From Enterococcus alcedinis (lineage in GTDB: Bacteria; Bacillota; Bacilli; Lactobacillales; Enterococcaceae), in assembly GCF_014635985.1 (NCBI RefSeq), contig NZ_BMDT01000011.1, forward strand, positions 45,259-109,258: DNA of 64,000 nt. Direction: 5' to 3'. Below the pieces are notes generated by a model. It saw only the letters and a list, made by a program, of their open reading frames with translations, did not search any database and was not told the origin of the DNA. The position numbers and the translations under genes were made by a program. Below, piece by piece: positions 53,528 through 63,939 of the stretch (position 1 is the stretch's first letter; every line of letters starts with the position of its first letter).

Positions 53528-55718
53528 AGTCGGTAAGAAGTTAAATGGACGCTATTTGATCTTAGGCACCATTGGCAGTGGTGGTATGGCAAATGTTTAT
53601 TTAGCGAAAGACTTAATTTTAGATCGTGAAGTAGCTGTTAAAGTGTTACGCTTTGACTTTCAAAATGATCAAAATGCGATACGAAGATTTCAACGAGAAG
53701 CCCTAGCGGCGACAGAACTCGTTCATCCTCATATTGTCTCGGTTTATGATGTTGGTGAAGAAGATGGCATGCAATATTTAGTGATGGAATATGTCCGTGG
53801 GATGGATTTAAAACGTTATATCCAAACACGTTATCCAATGCCTTTTCAAACAATCGTCAGTATCATGCAACAAATCTTATCAGCAATTTCATTAGCTCAT
53901 CAACACCGTATCATTCATCGTGATTTAAAACCACAAAACGTTTTAATGGATGAAGATGGAACGGTTAAAATTGCTGACTTTGGGATTGCGATTGCTCTAT
54001 CAGAAACATCGATTACCCAAACCAATACAATGCTCGGTTCGGTCCATTATTTATCACCGGAACAAGCACGTGGAAGTATGGCAACGAATCAATCGGATAT
54101 TTATGCCTTAGGAATTATCTTCTTTGAAATGCTAACAGGGCAAGTGCCGTTTGATGGTGAATCAGCAGTTACCATCGCTCTCAAGCATTTCCAAGAAGAC
54201 GTGCCTTCTCTACACTTATTTGAACCCAATATTCCACAGTCGTTAGAGAATGTCGTTTTAAAAGCGACGGCTAAAGAAACGGCTGACCGCTACCAAAGCG
54301 CGGATGAGATGTTGGATGATTTAGAGACGGTCTTATCACCCGAACGTCTAGACGAACCGCGTTGGGAACCGACAGCAACTTTAGCTGAAACAAAAGTGTT
54401 AACACCAATTACACCAGACACACCTATGCCAGAATCGTTTGCTCAAATGGAGACACCAGAAACGGTGGTAACATCTGATCCGATCGAAGAAGTACCAGCT
54501 AAAAAAGGTAAAAAAAGATGGTTGTGGTTATTATTACTACCTATAATTGGGGCCATTGCGTTTGCTAGTTTCTATTTACTTAATGGTAACGGTCAAGTCG
54601 AAGTACCGGATGTTAGTAAGATGACTGAAATTGCTGCACGAGAAGAATTACGTGCGAAAGGTTTAACCATTGCACCAGAGACGAAAGAAATTGCCGATGA
54701 TGAAATTGAAGCTGGCCGAGTCGTTAAAACGAATCCTGAAGCTGGAGCCATAATTAAAGAAAAACGTGAAGTTACTTTATATTTAAGTAGCGGCAGTAAA
54801 AAAATTAAAATGCCTGATGTGACAGGACAAAGTGAAACCGCGGCAAAACGTGATTTACGTAATGCCGATTTTCTAGAGGCGAATATTTCCATTAAAGAAG
54901 CTTATAGTGATGACGTACCGGCTGGAGAAGTTATGGAACAAACACCAGAATCCGGCCAATCAGTCAATCCCAAAGAAACGGAAGTCGAATTAACGGTTAG
55001 TCAAGGACCACGTCCAATTACGATGATTGATTACATTGGTAGCACAGAAGATACTGCTCGTAGTAGTCTTAATGACCTTAATTTAGGTGATAATCCAATT
55101 ACCGTGACAGAAAAGAATAGTTCCGAACCTGCGGGCAGTATTATTGAACAAACGCCAACTGCGGGATCAGAAGTTATTCCTGGAAAAACAGCGATTTCTT
55201 TCGTAGTGAGTAAAGGAATCGAAAAAGTTACCGTGCCTAATTTAGATAATTTAACCGAGGACCGAGCACTAAAAGCGCTAGAGGATGCCGGTTTAACGGT
55301 TGGTGAGCGTAGTGAGGCCTTCAATGAAGACATTGCAGAAGGTCGTGTTATCAGCTACAGTCCAGCAGCTGGTGAAGAAGTTGAAAAAGGTGCATCGGTT
55401 GATTTAACCATTTCAAAAGGTGCAGAACCAAAAGAGTCGAGCACACCAGACGTTACCAAAACATTTACCGTTAATGTCCGAGCCAACTTTAAAGAAGATG
55501 GACCTGCGACACAGACTGTGACGATATGGGTGACAGATAACAATGGTGAGCATTGGCAAGCACAACAATTAGAATTAACAGCAGATTCAACCCCACAAAC
55601 GGTCGGAATTTCAATTACGGTCAACGAAGGTGAAAATGCCACGGTTTTTGTTAGTCGTGATGGTGGAGAAGAAGTTAGTCAAACAGTCAGCAGCGCGACA
55701 ACTGTGCAAGTCCCTTAA
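53520..55718 (+). CDS. prkC: PASTA-domain Ser/Thr protein kinase
   Basis: Membrane kinase that senses muropeptides or lipid II and controls cell wall and stress responses. The 732-residue protein has a kinase domain ([28 protein letters not shown] near 137, DFGIA, SPEQARG), one membrane helix ([18 protein letters not shown], about 335-352), four PASTA repeats (about 360-636), then a linker and a beta-rich C-terminal domain (about 645-732). The four repeats are within the family range. rsgA and rpe, which often follow prkC, are absent; a terminator is next. Confidence 0.96.
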   Translation: MIEVGKKLNGRYLILGTIGSGGMANVYLAKDLILDREVAVKVLRFDFQNDQNAIRRFQREALAATELVHPHIVSVYDVGEEDGMQYLVMEYVRGMDLKRYIQTRYPMPFQTIVSIMQQILSAISLAHQHRIIHRDLKPQNVLMDEDGTVKIADFGIAIALSETSITQTNTMLGSVHYLSPEQARGSMATNQSDIYALGIIFFEMLTGQVPFDGESAVTIALKHFQEDVPSLHLFEPNIPQSLENVVLKATAKETADRYQSADEMLDDLETVLSPERLDEPRWEPTATLAETKVLTPITPDTPMPESFAQMETPETVVTSDPIEEVPAKKGKKRWLWLLLLPIIGAIAFASFYLLNGNGQVEVPDVSKMTEIAAREELRAKGLTIAPETKEIADDEIEAGRVVKTNPEAGAIIKEKREVTLYLSSGSKKIKMPDVTGQSETAAKRDLRNADFLEANISIKEAYSDDVPAGEVMEQTPESGQSVNPKETEVELTVSQGPRPITMIDYIGSTEDTARSSLNDLNLGDNPITVTEKNSSEPAGSIIEQTPTAGSEVIPGKTAISFVVSKGIEKVTVPNLDNLTEDRALKALEDAGLTVGERSEAFNEDIAEGRVISYSPAAGEEVEKGASVDLTISKGAEPKESSTPDVTKTFTVNVRANFKEDGPATQTVTIWVTDNNGEHWQAQQLELTADSTPQTVGISITVNEGENATVFVSRDGGEEVSQTVSSATTVQVP

Positions 55719-55748
55719 TTCAAACAACACTGAGATTAAGAAAAAATT

Positions 55749-55798
55749 AAGCCCTCTAACCGCTCAAATAATCGGTTGGGGGCTTGTTTTTTTACTGT
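55749..55798 (+). terminator. Terminator after prkC
   Basis: AAGCCCTC, ACCG pair with CGGT, GGGGGCTT, followed by GTTTTTTT. This ends the priA-prkC operon. Confidence 0.9.
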
Positions 55799-55834
55799 TT
55801 TGTTTGTTTTAAACCTTAGAAATAGTCCTTCTCC

Positions 55835-55883
55835 TTTCCAAGTCCCATAAAATTCAGTATAATGAAGGTCAAGATTAGTCAAG
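55835..55883 (+). promoter_or_regulatory. Promoter and CtsR operator of ctsR-clpC
   Basis: TTTCCA (55835-55840), 17 bases, TATAAT (55858-55863). GGTCAAG-ATT-AGTCAAG at 55867-55883 matches the CtsR direct repeat (RGTCAAA, 3 bases, RGTCAAA) with two changes. The operator covers the start site and reaches the AAGGGAGG ribosome site, so CtsR would block both initiation and early elongation. Confidence 0.88.
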
Positions 55884-55897
55884 GGAGGGTATGAGTG

Positions 55898-56365
55898 ATG
55901 AATCCGCGGAATACATCTGATTTAATTGAGGCTTATTTGAAAAAGATTTTAGAAGAGCGATCGATGATTGAAATTAGGCGAACTGAAATGGCAGATTTAT
56001 TTAATTGTGTCCCTTCGCAAATTAACTACGTCATTAACACGCGTTTTACCATTCAACGCGGTTATGCGGTGGAAAGTAAACGAGGCGGTGGCGGCTATAT
56101 TCGCATCGAAAAAGTACAAGTTTCGAACCGGCACCAATTTTTAACGCAAGTCAATCAGTTGTTTGAAGGCGAATTAGACGAAAGAGATGGTCATGCGATT
56201 ATCCATCGTTTATTTGATGAAGAATTATTAACCAAACGTGAAGGAAATTTATTATTAACCGTTTTAAGTAAATCAGTGTTAGGCGCATCAAAAGATGAGC
56301 AAAAAGTTCGTGCTGCCATTTTACACGGAATTTTAGAACGTTTAAGTTATGAAGAAAAGGAGTGA
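55898..56365 (+). CDS. ctsR: Class III stress gene repressor CtsR
   Basis: Represses clp genes at normal temperature and is inactivated by heat or thiol stress. The 155-residue protein has the winged helix EMADLFNCVPSQINYVINTRFTIQRGYAVE and the glycine-rich wing SKRGGGGYIRI that senses temperature. ATG 55898 follows GGGAGG; GTG 55895 is next to it in frame. clpC follows directly. The mcsA and mcsB genes found between them in Bacillus are absent, as in most lactic acid bacteria. Confidence 0.94.
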   Translation: MNPRNTSDLIEAYLKKILEERSMIEIRRTEMADLFNCVPSQINYVINTRFTIQRGYAVESKRGGGGYIRIEKVQVSNRHQFLTQVNQLFEGELDERDGHAIIHRLFDEELLTKREGNLLLTVLSKSVLGASKDEQKVRAAILHGILERLSYEEKE

Positions 56366-56370
56366 ATCTT

Positions 56371-58878
56371 ATGGATGAATTATTTACAGCACGAGCGAAA
56401 GCGGTCTTAGCGATTGCTCAAGAAGAAGCCAAATTTTTTAAACACCAGTCTGTAGGTTCGGAACATCTGTTGCTCGCTTTAGTGATTGAGCAAGATGGGA
56501 TTGCTGGTAAGACATTACGTGAAATGAGTGTCCAAGAAACCGATATTCGTGAAGAAATTGAACATATTACAGGTTACGGTTTAATGAAGGATTACCCAGT
56601 CGGTGGCTTTTTACCGTATTCTCCACGTGGACGTCAAATTTTTGCCTACGCAGGCGATGAAGCGAAACGCTTAGGTAGTCAACAAATTGGAACAGAGCAT
56701 TTGCTTTTAGGCATGCTTCGTGATGAGGAAATTTTAGCGGCACGTATTTTACTTAACTTAGGTTTTAGCTTAGCCAAAATGCGTCAACTATTAAATAAAA
56801 AAATGGGGATGAGTGAACCTCGAGGCATGGCGGGTCGTCGTCAAGGTCAAAAGAGTCCTCGTCAAACACCACAACAACCACAAGCTGAAGGGACGCCGGT
56901 TTTAGATTCATTAGCTCGTGATTTAACGAAACTCGCTTATGATAAACGTCTCGATCCCGTGGTTGGTCGTAGTAATGAAGTCCGTCGTTTAATTCAAATT
57001 TTAAGTCGTCGAACGAAAAATAACCCGGTCTTAGTTGGAGAACCTGGTGTGGGTAAAACAGCAATCGTTGAAGGGTTAGCGCAAAAGATTATTGCTGGTG
57101 AAGTCCCACGAGATATGCAAAACAAACGATTAATGATGCTTGATATGGGAGGCCTCGTTGCGGGTACCAAATACCGTGGTGAATTCGAAGACCGTATGAA
57201 GAAGATCATTGATGAAATTTATCATGATGGAAACGTCATTTTATTTATTGATGAATTGCATACGCTAATTGGTGCTGGTGGCGCAGAAGGTGCAATCGAT
57301 GCAGCCAACATTTTAAAACCAGCCTTGGCACGTGGTGAACTCCAAACGATTGGTGCTACAACACTTGATGAGTACCAAAAATACATTGAAAAAGATTCTG
57401 CGTTAGAACGTCGCTTTGCCCGTGTGCAAGTTGATCAACCAACGGCGGCAGAAGCGGAAGAAATTCTCAAAGGCTTACGTCCAAGATATGAAGAGCATCA
57501 TGGCGTGAAAATTTTAGATGAAGCATTGCATGCAGCTGTTCAACTTTCTGAGCGCTATATCAATTCGCGTCAATTGCCAGATAAAGCGATTGATTTAATG
57601 GACGAAGCAGCAGCTAAAGTCCGTTTAGATAAATCGGATGATGTACCAGATACGATTCGTATTCAAGCTGAGTTGATGACCTTAACAGAAGCAAAAGAAG
57701 CAGCCATTCGTGACCAAGATTTTGCCAAGGCGGCGCAAATTCGCATTAAAGAAAAAGCATTAGCCAAGCAATTAACGGAAGCTACCTTGCTAGAAATGAA
57801 AGAAGATAATGGCTATAAAGACACGGTAACAGAAGAAGATGTCGCAGCAGTGGTTTCTCAGTGGACCGGTGTCCCACTCCAACAAATGGAGAAAAAAGAA
57901 AGCGAACGCCTACTAGCTTTAGAAGATGTTCTACATCAACGAGTAGTCGGCCAAGACGAAGCGGTTCAAGCGATCTCTCGTGCGATTCGTCGCGCAAGAA
58001 GTGGATTAAAAGATCCCAATCGCCCAATTGGTTCGTTCATGTTCTTAGGACCAACAGGAGTCGGTAAAACAGAACTCGCAAAAGCACTAGCTGAAGCAAT
58101 GTTTGGAAGTGAAAATGCTTTAATTCGAGTAGATATGTCTGAATTCATGGAAAAATATAGTACAAGTCGTTTGATTGGCTCGCCCCCAGGTTACGTGGGG
58201 TATGAGGAAGGTGGACAACTAACCGAAAAAGTTCGTTCAAAACCTTATTCCGTTATTTTGCTAGATGAAGTTGAAAAAGCCCATCCAGATATTTTTAATA
58301 TCTTATTGCAAGTTCTAGATGATGGACATTTAACCGATGCAAAAGGCCGTAAAGTCGATTTTAGAAATACGATTCTAATTATGACATCAAACATTGGTGC
58401 GACACAACTACGTGAAGAAAAAAATGTTGGATTTAACGTGGTTGAAACGTCGAAAGACCATTCAGCGATGCAAAAACGTATTTTAGAAGAATTGAAAAAA
58501 GCTTATCGACCAGAATTTTTAAACCGAATTGATGAAACGATCGTCTTCCGTTCATTAGAGCAAAAAGAAATTCATCAAATCGTGAAAATTATGAGTCGTT
58601 CAATCATTAAGCGTCTAGAAGAGCAAGACATTCAATTGAAAATTACTTCAGCGGCACTCGATGTGATTGGTAAAGCAGGCTTTGATCCTGAATATGGTGC
58701 TCGTCCGATTCGTCGAGCGCTCCAAAAAGAAGTCGAAGACCGTCTAAGTGAAGCGTTGTTAATGGGGCAAATTCATTTAGGTGATCAAGTGACAATTGGA
58801 GCCTCAAAAGGAACAATCACTCTGAATGTTAAAGAGAAAAAAGTCGATAATAAGCAACAAACACTCCAAAAAGTATAG
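56371..58878 (+). CDS. clpC: ATP-dependent Clp protease ATPase subunit ClpC
   Basis: HSP100 unfoldase that feeds substrates to ClpP. The 835-residue protein has an N-terminal double Clp repeat (about 4-145), a first AAA+ domain with GEPGVGKTA (about 225), a UVR motif (about 435-470, [18 protein letters not shown]) inside the middle domain, and a second AAA+ domain with GPTGVGKTE (about 562) and the ClpP-docking loop region expected after [12 protein letters not shown] 56371 follows AAAAGGAG; GTG 56362 is in frame but too near. Controlled with ctsR by the CtsR operator. Confidence 0.96.
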   Translation: MDELFTARAKAVLAIAQEEAKFFKHQSVGSEHLLLALVIEQDGIAGKTLREMSVQETDIREEIEHITGYGLMKDYPVGGFLPYSPRGRQIFAYAGDEAKRLGSQQIGTEHLLLGMLRDEEILAARILLNLGFSLAKMRQLLNKKMGMSEPRGMAGRRQGQKSPRQTPQQPQAEGTPVLDSLARDLTKLAYDKRLDPVVGRSNEVRRLIQILSRRTKNNPVLVGEPGVGKTAIVEGLAQKIIAGEVPRDMQNKRLMMLDMGGLVAGTKYRGEFEDRMKKIIDEIYHDGNVILFIDELHTLIGAGGAEGAIDAANILKPALARGELQTIGATTLDEYQKYIEKDSALERRFARVQVDQPTAAEAEEILKGLRPRYEEHHGVKILDEALHAAVQLSERYINSRQLPDKAIDLMDEAAAKVRLDKSDDVPDTIRIQAELMTLTEAKEAAIRDQDFAKAAQIRIKEKALAKQLTEATLLEMKEDNGYKDTVTEEDVAAVVSQWTGVPLQQMEKKESERLLALEDVLHQRVVGQDEAVQAISRAIRRARSGLKDPNRPIGSFMFLGPTGVGKTELAKALAEAMFGSENALIRVDMSEFMEKYSTSRLIGSPPGYVGYEEGGQLTEKVRSKPYSVILLDEVEKAHPDIFNILLQVLDDGHLTDAKGRKVDFRNTILIMTSNIGATQLREEKNVGFNVVETSKDHSAMQKRILEELKKAYRPEFLNRIDETIVFRSLEQKEIHQIVKIMSRSIIKRLEEQDIQLKITSAALDVIGKAGFDPEYGARPIRRALQKEVEDRLSEALLMGQIHLGDQVTIGASKGTITLNVKEKKVDNKQQTLQKV

Positions 58879-58885
58879 AGAAATC

Positions 58886-58930
58886 AAGCATCGAGTCACC
58901 CGCTAAAGGGCAGACTTGGTGCTTTTTTTT
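58886..58930 (+). terminator. Terminator after clpC
   Basis: AAGCATCGAGTC pairs with GACTTGGTGCTT around CC-GCTAAA-GG, followed by TTTTTTT. Confidence 0.85.
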
Positions 58931-59273
58931 GAAATTTAAAAGAGGGTGTTATGGACGTAAAATATCAGGTGATTGGACACGAATGTTCAAGTGATAAAAA
59001 ATAGCCAGAGAAGCGTGCGTATTTATTACTATATAATGATTCGTGCACAATCAGTCAGTTTTTAACCAAGTGCTAACAAATAAAGAATCACAAAGAATAA
59101 GAGATGAACCGAAATAAGTTGATATTACCAATCATTTCGATTGTTTTTTGTTTTATTTCATTGAAATAAATTGAGCATGAATGAATGAAAAAATAGTGAA
59201 AAAAAGCACGAACATGCTTGGAAACAGGCGTCGCATATGATACGATAAGTTCGTTGCAAGGAGGATAATAATT
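58931..59273. other. Intergenic region before the U32 genes
   Basis: About 340 AT-rich bases. A 17-codon open frame (58951-59004) follows GAGGGTG but resembles no protein I know and is not called. Near the end lie TTGGAA, 17 bases and TACGAT (about 59219-59247), a plausible promoter for the next operon, and a small hairpin AAGCA...TGCTT. No structured repeat copy is present here. Confidence 0.55.
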
Positions 59274-60194
59274 ATGATTGAAATAGTCGCAACCGTTGAA
59301 TCACTGGAACAGGCAAAAGCGTTGTTACCAGTCGTTGACACCATTTACTTTGGGGAAGAAACCTTTGCTTTACGTTTACCCCATTCCTTTACAAGAGAAG
59401 AACAACGTGAATTAGTCCAGCTTGCTCACCAAGCAGGAAAAAAAACAATGGCAGCTACAAATGCTTTAATGCACCCAGAACAAATGAAGTTAGTTCCCGA
59501 ATATTTAGCTTTTTTAAAAGAAATTGAAGTCGATCAGATAACGATTGGTGAACCAGGTATTATTTTTGTGATGGAGCAAAACAAAGACTTGGCCATTCCC
59601 TTTGTTTATGCGGCAGAAACCCTGGTCACAAGTGCGCGTCAAATTAATTTTTGGTGTAAAAAAGGAGCAATCGGTGCTGTGTTAGCTCGCGAGGTACCTT
59701 TTGAAGAGTTAAAACTCATTGAACCTCAGTTAGAAATCCCGGCAGAAGTGTTGGTTTATGGCGGTACGTGTATTCATCATTCCAAACGTCCGTTGCTTGA
59801 AAATTACTATAATTTCACGAAACAAACCGAAGGCACTTCAAAGAAACATGATTTATTTATTTCTGAACCGAAAAAAGATGAAACGCATTATTCCATTTTT
59901 GAAGACAATCATGGCACTCATATTTATGCCAATAATGATTTGAGCTTAATCAAAGAATTACACGAACTTGCAGAAACCAATTTAACGACATGGAAACTGG
60001 ATGGGATGTTTACACCTGGTGAAGATTTCGTAGCAATCGCAAAACTGTTTAATCAAGCACGTCAAGCAATTGAAAACGACCAATGGACAGCGGAGCTTGC
60101 TGAAGAATTAAGTCAAAAAGTCATCGAGCGACATCCTAAAAATCGTGGATTAGATACCGGTTTTTACTACGTTGATCCAAAGAAAATTAAGTAA
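59274..60194 (+). CDS. trhP1: U32-family tRNA 5-hydroxyuridine synthesis protein, first subunit (YrrN/TrhP1)
   Basis: A 306-residue TIM-barrel-like U32 protein. In B. subtilis YrrN and YrrO (TrhP1, TrhP2) are needed for prephenate-dependent hydroxylation of tRNA wobble uridine. Visible family segments are TIYFGEETFALRLPHSF (about 22), ATNALMHPEQ (about 61) and VYGGTCIHHSKRPLLENYYNF (about 162). It is shorter than the partner and lacks the long Cys-rich signature. The older annotation as a collagenase-like peptidase is doubtful. GGAGG precedes ATG 59274; the partner starts 12 bases after the stop. Confidence 0.85.
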   Translation: MIEIVATVESLEQAKALLPVVDTIYFGEETFALRLPHSFTREEQRELVQLAHQAGKKTMAATNALMHPEQMKLVPEYLAFLKEIEVDQITIGEPGIIFVMEQNKDLAIPFVYAAETLVTSARQINFWCKKGAIGAVLAREVPFEELKLIEPQLEIPAEVLVYGGTCIHHSKRPLLENYYNFTKQTEGTSKKHDLFISEPKKDETHYSIFEDNHGTHIYANNDLSLIKELHELAETNLTTWKLDGMFTPGEDFVAIAKLFNQARQAIENDQWTAELAEELSQKVIERHPKNRGLDTGFYYVDPKKIK

Positions 60195-60206
60195 GGAAGT
60201 GAACCA

Positions 60207-61448
60207 ATGGCAACGAAAAGAAAATTAAAACGTCCAGAAGTATTAGCACCAGCTGGGACATTAGAAAAATTAAAAGTCGCGATTCATTATGGCGCAGATG
60301 CTGTTTACATTGGTGGTAACGCCTATGGTTTAAGAAGCCGAGCGGGGAATTTCACCTATGAACAAATGGCTGAAGGCGTGGCTTTTGCCAAGGAACATAA
60401 CGCTAAGGTCTACGTTGCAGCAAACATGGTAACACACGAGGGTAACCAAGAAGGAGCAGGCGAGTTTTTCCGAGAACTACGTGATGTCGGTATTTCAGCT
60501 GTCATCGTATCAGACCCTGCACTAATTGAAATTTGTATTACAGAAGCGCCAGGGTTACCCGTTCATCTTTCAACACAAGCTTCTGCTACGAACTACGAAA
60601 CACTTGAATTTTGGAAAAATGAAGGCCTTGAGCGTGTTGTTTTAGGACGCGAAGTTTCGATGGAAGAAGTTGCGGAGATTCGTCGCAATACCGATGTTGA
60701 AATCGAAGCCTTTATCCATGGAGCGATGTGTATTTCTTACTCTGGTCGCTGTACGTTATCGAATCACATGTCGATGCGCGACGCCAATCGTGGCGGTTGT
60801 TCGCAATCGTGTCGTTGGAAGTATGATTTATATGATTTACCTTTTGGAGAAGAGCGCCGTAGCTTGACCAAAAATGGTGCCGTTTCTGAAGATTTTTCAA
60901 TGAGCGCCGTGGATATGTCGATGATTGAACACATTCCAGATATTATTGAAAATGGGATTGATTCCTTAAAAATTGAAGGACGGATGAAATCAATTCATTA
61001 TGTTTCAACTGTTTCTAATGTCTATAAAGCAGCCGTCGATAGTTACATGGAAGACCCTGAAAATTACGTCTGCAAACAAGAGTGGATTGATGAATTATGG
61101 AAAGTGGCGCAACGTGAGCTAGCAACTGGTTTTTATTACGGAAAACCAACAGAAAACGAACAACTTTTTGGTGCTCGTCGTAAAATCCCTGAATACAAAT
61201 TCATCGGTGAAGTCTTAAGCTACGATGAAAAAACAAAAATTGCTACAATTCGCCAACGCAATCTTTTTGAAGTCGGCGATGAAATTGAATTTTACGGACC
61301 AGGCTTCCATCATTTTGAACAAACAATTGAAGTCATGTATAATGAAGACGGTGAGATGATTGATCGTGCACCGAATGCGATGATGATTGTCACCATGCCA
61401 GTGGCTGAAAAAGTCTCTCCAGGAGATATGATTCGTAAACGTAAATAA
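60207..61448 (+). CDS. trhP2: U32-family tRNA 5-hydroxyuridine synthesis protein, second subunit (YrrO/TrhP2)
   Basis: The 413-residue protein carries the full U32 signature around residues 168-212: FIHGAMCISYSGRCTLSNHM, then RDANRGGCSQSCRW. Its four Cys (CIS, RCT, GCS, SCR) may hold an Fe-S cluster. The N-terminus PEVLAPAGTLEKLKVAIHYGADAVYIGG is typical, and the C-terminal part adds a small beta domain (GEVLSYDEKTKIATIRQRN). It acts with the preceding gene in tRNA wobble hydroxylation, by homology to YrrO/TrhP and E. coli TrhP. Confidence 0.9.
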   Translation: MATKRKLKRPEVLAPAGTLEKLKVAIHYGADAVYIGGNAYGLRSRAGNFTYEQMAEGVAFAKEHNAKVYVAANMVTHEGNQEGAGEFFRELRDVGISAVIVSDPALIEICITEAPGLPVHLSTQASATNYETLEFWKNEGLERVVLGREVSMEEVAEIRRNTDVEIEAFIHGAMCISYSGRCTLSNHMSMRDANRGGCSQSCRWKYDLYDLPFGEERRSLTKNGAVSEDFSMSAVDMSMIEHIPDIIENGIDSLKIEGRMKSIHYVSTVSNVYKAAVDSYMEDPENYVCKQEWIDELWKVAQRELATGFYYGKPTENEQLFGARRKIPEYKFIGEVLSYDEKTKIATIRQRNLFEVGDEIEFYGPGFHHFEQTIEVMYNEDGEMIDRAPNAMMIVTMPVAEKVSPGDMIRKRK

Positions 61449-61455
61449 AAACAGA

Positions 61456-61497
61456 TTAGGGGACTCTTTTTTCGTTATAAGAAAGAGTCTCTTTTTT
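61456..61497 (+). terminator. Terminator after the U32 genes
   Basis: GGGGACTCTT pairs with AAGAGTCTC, with an outer AT-rich loop, followed by TTTTTTG. Confidence 0.8.
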
Positions 61498-61517
61498 GAT
61501 AGAAGGAGTGGATAAGC

Positions 61518-61976
61518 GTGCAATTTAACTGGCGTCAAACAGTCAGTCCAGAAGATTGGCCGTTATTATTAGAAGCAGACCCATCCAAATCAATGATTGA
61601 AACGTACTTAAAGCAAAGTGAGCTATTAGAAGTTCGTCAAGAGGGTCACTTAATCGGTCTTTTGGTACTAAAACAAATTGAGGCAGGTATCAGTGAAATA
61701 ATGAATCTTTCGGTTACCCCTTTATTTCAAACAAGAGGAATTGGTCGTCAATTAATTGAACAAGCAATTGCTCATAGCAAGGAGCGGAACGATCAAAAAA
61801 TCATCGTTGCGACAGGTACAACAAGCGTGGGTCCATTGTTGTTATATCAAAAATGTGGTTTTCGAGTGGAAGCAGTGGAACGTGATTATTTCACTAAATA
61901 TTATCGTGAAAAAATCATTGAAAATGATGTTTATCTACAAGATCGCTTGCTATTAAGTCAAGAATTTAAAAATTGA
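61518..61976 (+). CDS. GNAT-family acetyltransferase
   Basis: The 152-residue protein has the acetyl-CoA motif A with the pyrophosphate loop FQTRGIGRQLIEQAIAHSKE (about 74) after the beta strand ISEIMNLSVTPL, and motif B in LYQKCGFRVEAVERDYF (about 114). The substrate is unknown. Start GTG 61518 follows AAGGAG. It lies 63 bases before gor. Confidence 0.85.
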   Translation: MQFNWRQTVSPEDWPLLLEADPSKSMIETYLKQSELLEVRQEGHLIGLLVLKQIEAGISEIMNLSVTPLFQTRGIGRQLIEQAIAHSKERNDQKIIVATGTTSVGPLLLYQKCGFRVEAVERDYFTKYYREKIIENDVYLQDRLLLSQEFKN

Positions 61977-62039
61977 CAGCGGATTTTTTGCGTGTTAGCG
62001 TGTAAGAAGAAATAAAATAAAAATTGGAGGCGACTCTGT

Positions 62040-63386
62040 TTGTTAAAATATGATTATATCGTGATTGGTGGCGGTAGTGGTGGAATTGGATCAGCCAACC
62101 GTGCAGCGATGCGAGGAGCAAAAGTATTATTAATTGAGGGAAACGAACTGGGAGGTACATGTGTCAACGTCGGTTGTGTGCCTAAAAAAGTGATGTGGCA
62201 AGCCAGTGAATTGCTTGAAGGAATGAACCGTGATGCAAAAGGTTATGGTATTTATCCACAGGGGGTAACGTTTGATTTCAAACAACTTGTGGATAACCGC
62301 CAAGAATATATTGAACGTTTACATGGTGCGTATCAGCGAGGCCTTGATGGTAATGGGGTTGAGGTTGTAAAAGGTTATGCACAGTTTGTGGATAACCATA
62401 CAGTGGAGGCTAATGGTGTAAAATATCAAGCGCCACATATTTTGATTGCAACGGGCGGGCGTCCAGTACCACTTGAAATTCCAGGTGGGAAATACGCACA
62501 AGATTCGGATCAATTTTTCGAGCTGACTACTTTACCGAAAAATCCAATTGTGATTGGTGGCGGATACATCGCTGCTGAGATTGCAGGTGTGATGAACGGC
62601 TTAGGAAGTCAAGTTTCATGGGCTTTTCGTAACCATCGACCGCTTCGTCACTTCGAAGAGATGTTGTCTTATCAACTATTAAAATTATATGAAGAAGATG
62701 GAATTGCAACTCATCCGAACCATGTACCTACAGCGATTGATAAAGAAGGCGACACTTATATCGTCCACTTTGCCAATGGAAAAAGCTTAAAAGGGGATTA
62801 TGTTTTCTTTGCTGGTGGTCGCGCACCGAATGTGGATAATATCGGTTTAGAAAAGACAGATGTCGAGTTATCCCCAGAAGGAATCGTAATTGTGGATAAG
62901 TTCCAAAATACAACAGCAGAAGGAATTTATGCTGTTGGGGATATCATTGGTAAAATTGATTTAACTCCAGTTGCGATTGCAGCAGGTCGTCGTCTTTCAG
63001 AACGATTATTCAACGGACAAACTGAGAATTTCTTAGATTATGATTTGGTTCCGACCGTTGTCTTTACGCACCCGACAATTGGAACAATCGGTCTTTCTGA
63101 AAAAGAAGCGATTGAAAAATATGGCAAAGAAACAGTGAAAACGTATGAGTCTTCATTTGCCTCCATGTATTTTGCTTTAGACACGTACCGTCCACAAACA
63201 AGTATGAAATTGGTGTGTGTTGGACCGGAAGAAAAAATCGTCGGCCTACACGGCATTGGACGAGGAATGGATGAAATCTTACAAGGGTTTGCTGTCGCAA
63301 TTAAAATGGGTGCAACGAAAGCCGATTTTGATAACACCGTAGCCATTCACCCCACAGCCGCCGAAGAATTCGTTACAATGAGATAA
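62040..63386 (+). CDS. gor: Glutathione reductase (pyridine nucleotide-disulfide oxidoreductase)
   Basis: Flavoenzyme predicted to reduce glutathione disulfide with NADPH. The 448-residue protein has the FAD site [18 protein letters not shown], the redox-active pair [13 protein letters not shown] (about 38-50), the NADPH site [14 protein letters not shown] (about 171), GIYAVGDI (about 298) and the C-terminal [12 protein letters not shown] with catalytic His. Start TTG 62040 follows GGAGG. The A of its TAA stop is the first base of repeat copy D1. Confidence 0.94.
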   Translation: MLKYDYIVIGGGSGGIGSANRAAMRGAKVLLIEGNELGGTCVNVGCVPKKVMWQASELLEGMNRDAKGYGIYPQGVTFDFKQLVDNRQEYIERLHGAYQRGLDGNGVEVVKGYAQFVDNHTVEANGVKYQAPHILIATGGRPVPLEIPGGKYAQDSDQFFELTTLPKNPIVIGGGYIAAEIAGVMNGLGSQVSWAFRNHRPLRHFEEMLSYQLLKLYEEDGIATHPNHVPTAIDKEGDTYIVHFANGKSLKGDYVFFAGGRAPNVDNIGLEKTDVELSPEGIVIVDKFQNTTAEGIYAVGDIIGKIDLTPVAIAAGRRLSERLFNGQTENFLDYDLVPTVVFTHPTIGTIGLSEKEAIEKYGKETVKTYESSFASMYFALDTYRPQTSMKLVCVGPEEKIVGLHGIGRGMDEILQGFAVAIKMGATKADFDNTVAIHPTAAEEFVTMR

Positions 63387-63502
63387 GAGGCTATTTTTTG
63401 AGTGTTGAGACACGAAAGATAAGAATAGCCTCCGAAAAAATGGCTCTTTCATTTTTATCGGAAGTGTCTTATCTCTGAGAGTCTGCACAAAAAATGCCGT
63501 TT
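63386..63502 (+). repeat. Structured repeat copy D1, starting in the gor stop codon
   Basis: GGC/GCC type with perfect helix 1: ATTTTTTG with CAAAAAAT. The bulge is GTGTTGAG. Helix 2 is AGAC with GTCT, and helix 3 is AGATAAG with CTTATCT. The apical module CCTCCGAAAAAATGG...CATTTTTATCGG is shared with A4. Confidence 0.9.
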
Positions 63503-63507
63503 GAATA

Positions 63508-63625
63508 AGAGGCTATAATTGAAGCGTTCATTGACGAGCGATAAGCAATGAATCGTTTGAAAGTGTTCTTTACTTTCAAAAAGATTCAGGCTTATCGTCG
63601 AGTCATTGCTTCCATTATGCCGTTT
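63508..63625 (+). repeat. Structured repeat copy D2
   Basis: Helix 1 is ATAATTGAAGC with GCTTCCATTAT (one mismatch). Helix 2 is TGAC with GTCA, and helix 3 is CGATAAGC with GCTTATCG. An added helix is GAATC with GATTC. The tip is TTTGAAAGT-gttcttt-ACTTTCAAA. Confidence 0.92.
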
Positions 63626-63631
63626 TGTATA

Positions 63632-63749
63632 AGAGGCTATAATTGAAGCGTTCATTGACGAGCGATAAGCAATGAATCGTTTGAAAGTGTTCTTTACTTT
63701 CAAAAAGATTCAGGCTTATCGTCGAGTCATTGCTTCCATTATGCCGTTT
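63632..63749 (+). repeat. Structured repeat copy D3, identical to D2
   Basis: Base-for-base repetition of D2 at a 124-base offset, including the flanking spacer. A recent tandem duplication of one unit. Confidence 0.95.
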
Positions 63750-63755
63750 TGTATA

Positions 63756-63874
63756 AGAGGCTGTAAATAAATCGTTTAGCTGCGATAAATAAGCAAGCTT
63801 CTGGAAAGAAAGTGCGTTATTCACTTTTTTTCAGAACGGCTTATTTCTGAGCAGCAGATTTATTTATGCCGTTT
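63756..63874 (+). repeat. Structured repeat copy D4
   Basis: Helix 1 is GTAAATAAATC with GATTTATTTAT (one G-T pair). The bulge is TCGTTTAG. Helix 2 is GCTGC with GCAGC, and helix 3 is AATAAGC with GCTTATT. The internal loop is GATA opposite CTGA. The apical helices are TTCTG with CAGAA and AAAGTG with CACTTT. Confidence 0.92.
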
Positions 63875-63939
63875 CAGATTAAGTGGTTGTAAGCAAGTTA
63901 TCGACGTAAAAACCCGATTAGAGGATGGAATCTGATATG

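Noticed and set aside
58951-59004. 17-codon open frame after GAGGGTG
   Set aside because: Too short, no known similarity and no conserved context. Could be a leader peptide, but nothing supports it.
63455-63824. Open frames with repeated peptide sequence on the minus strand
   Set aside because: They are translations of repeat copies D2 and D3, without ribosome sites and running against structure.
63386-63874. Repeats as plain intrinsic terminators
   Set aside because: The tail is CCGTTT without a proper T-run, the basal helix is interrupted, and several identical-architecture units in tandem would be redundant.
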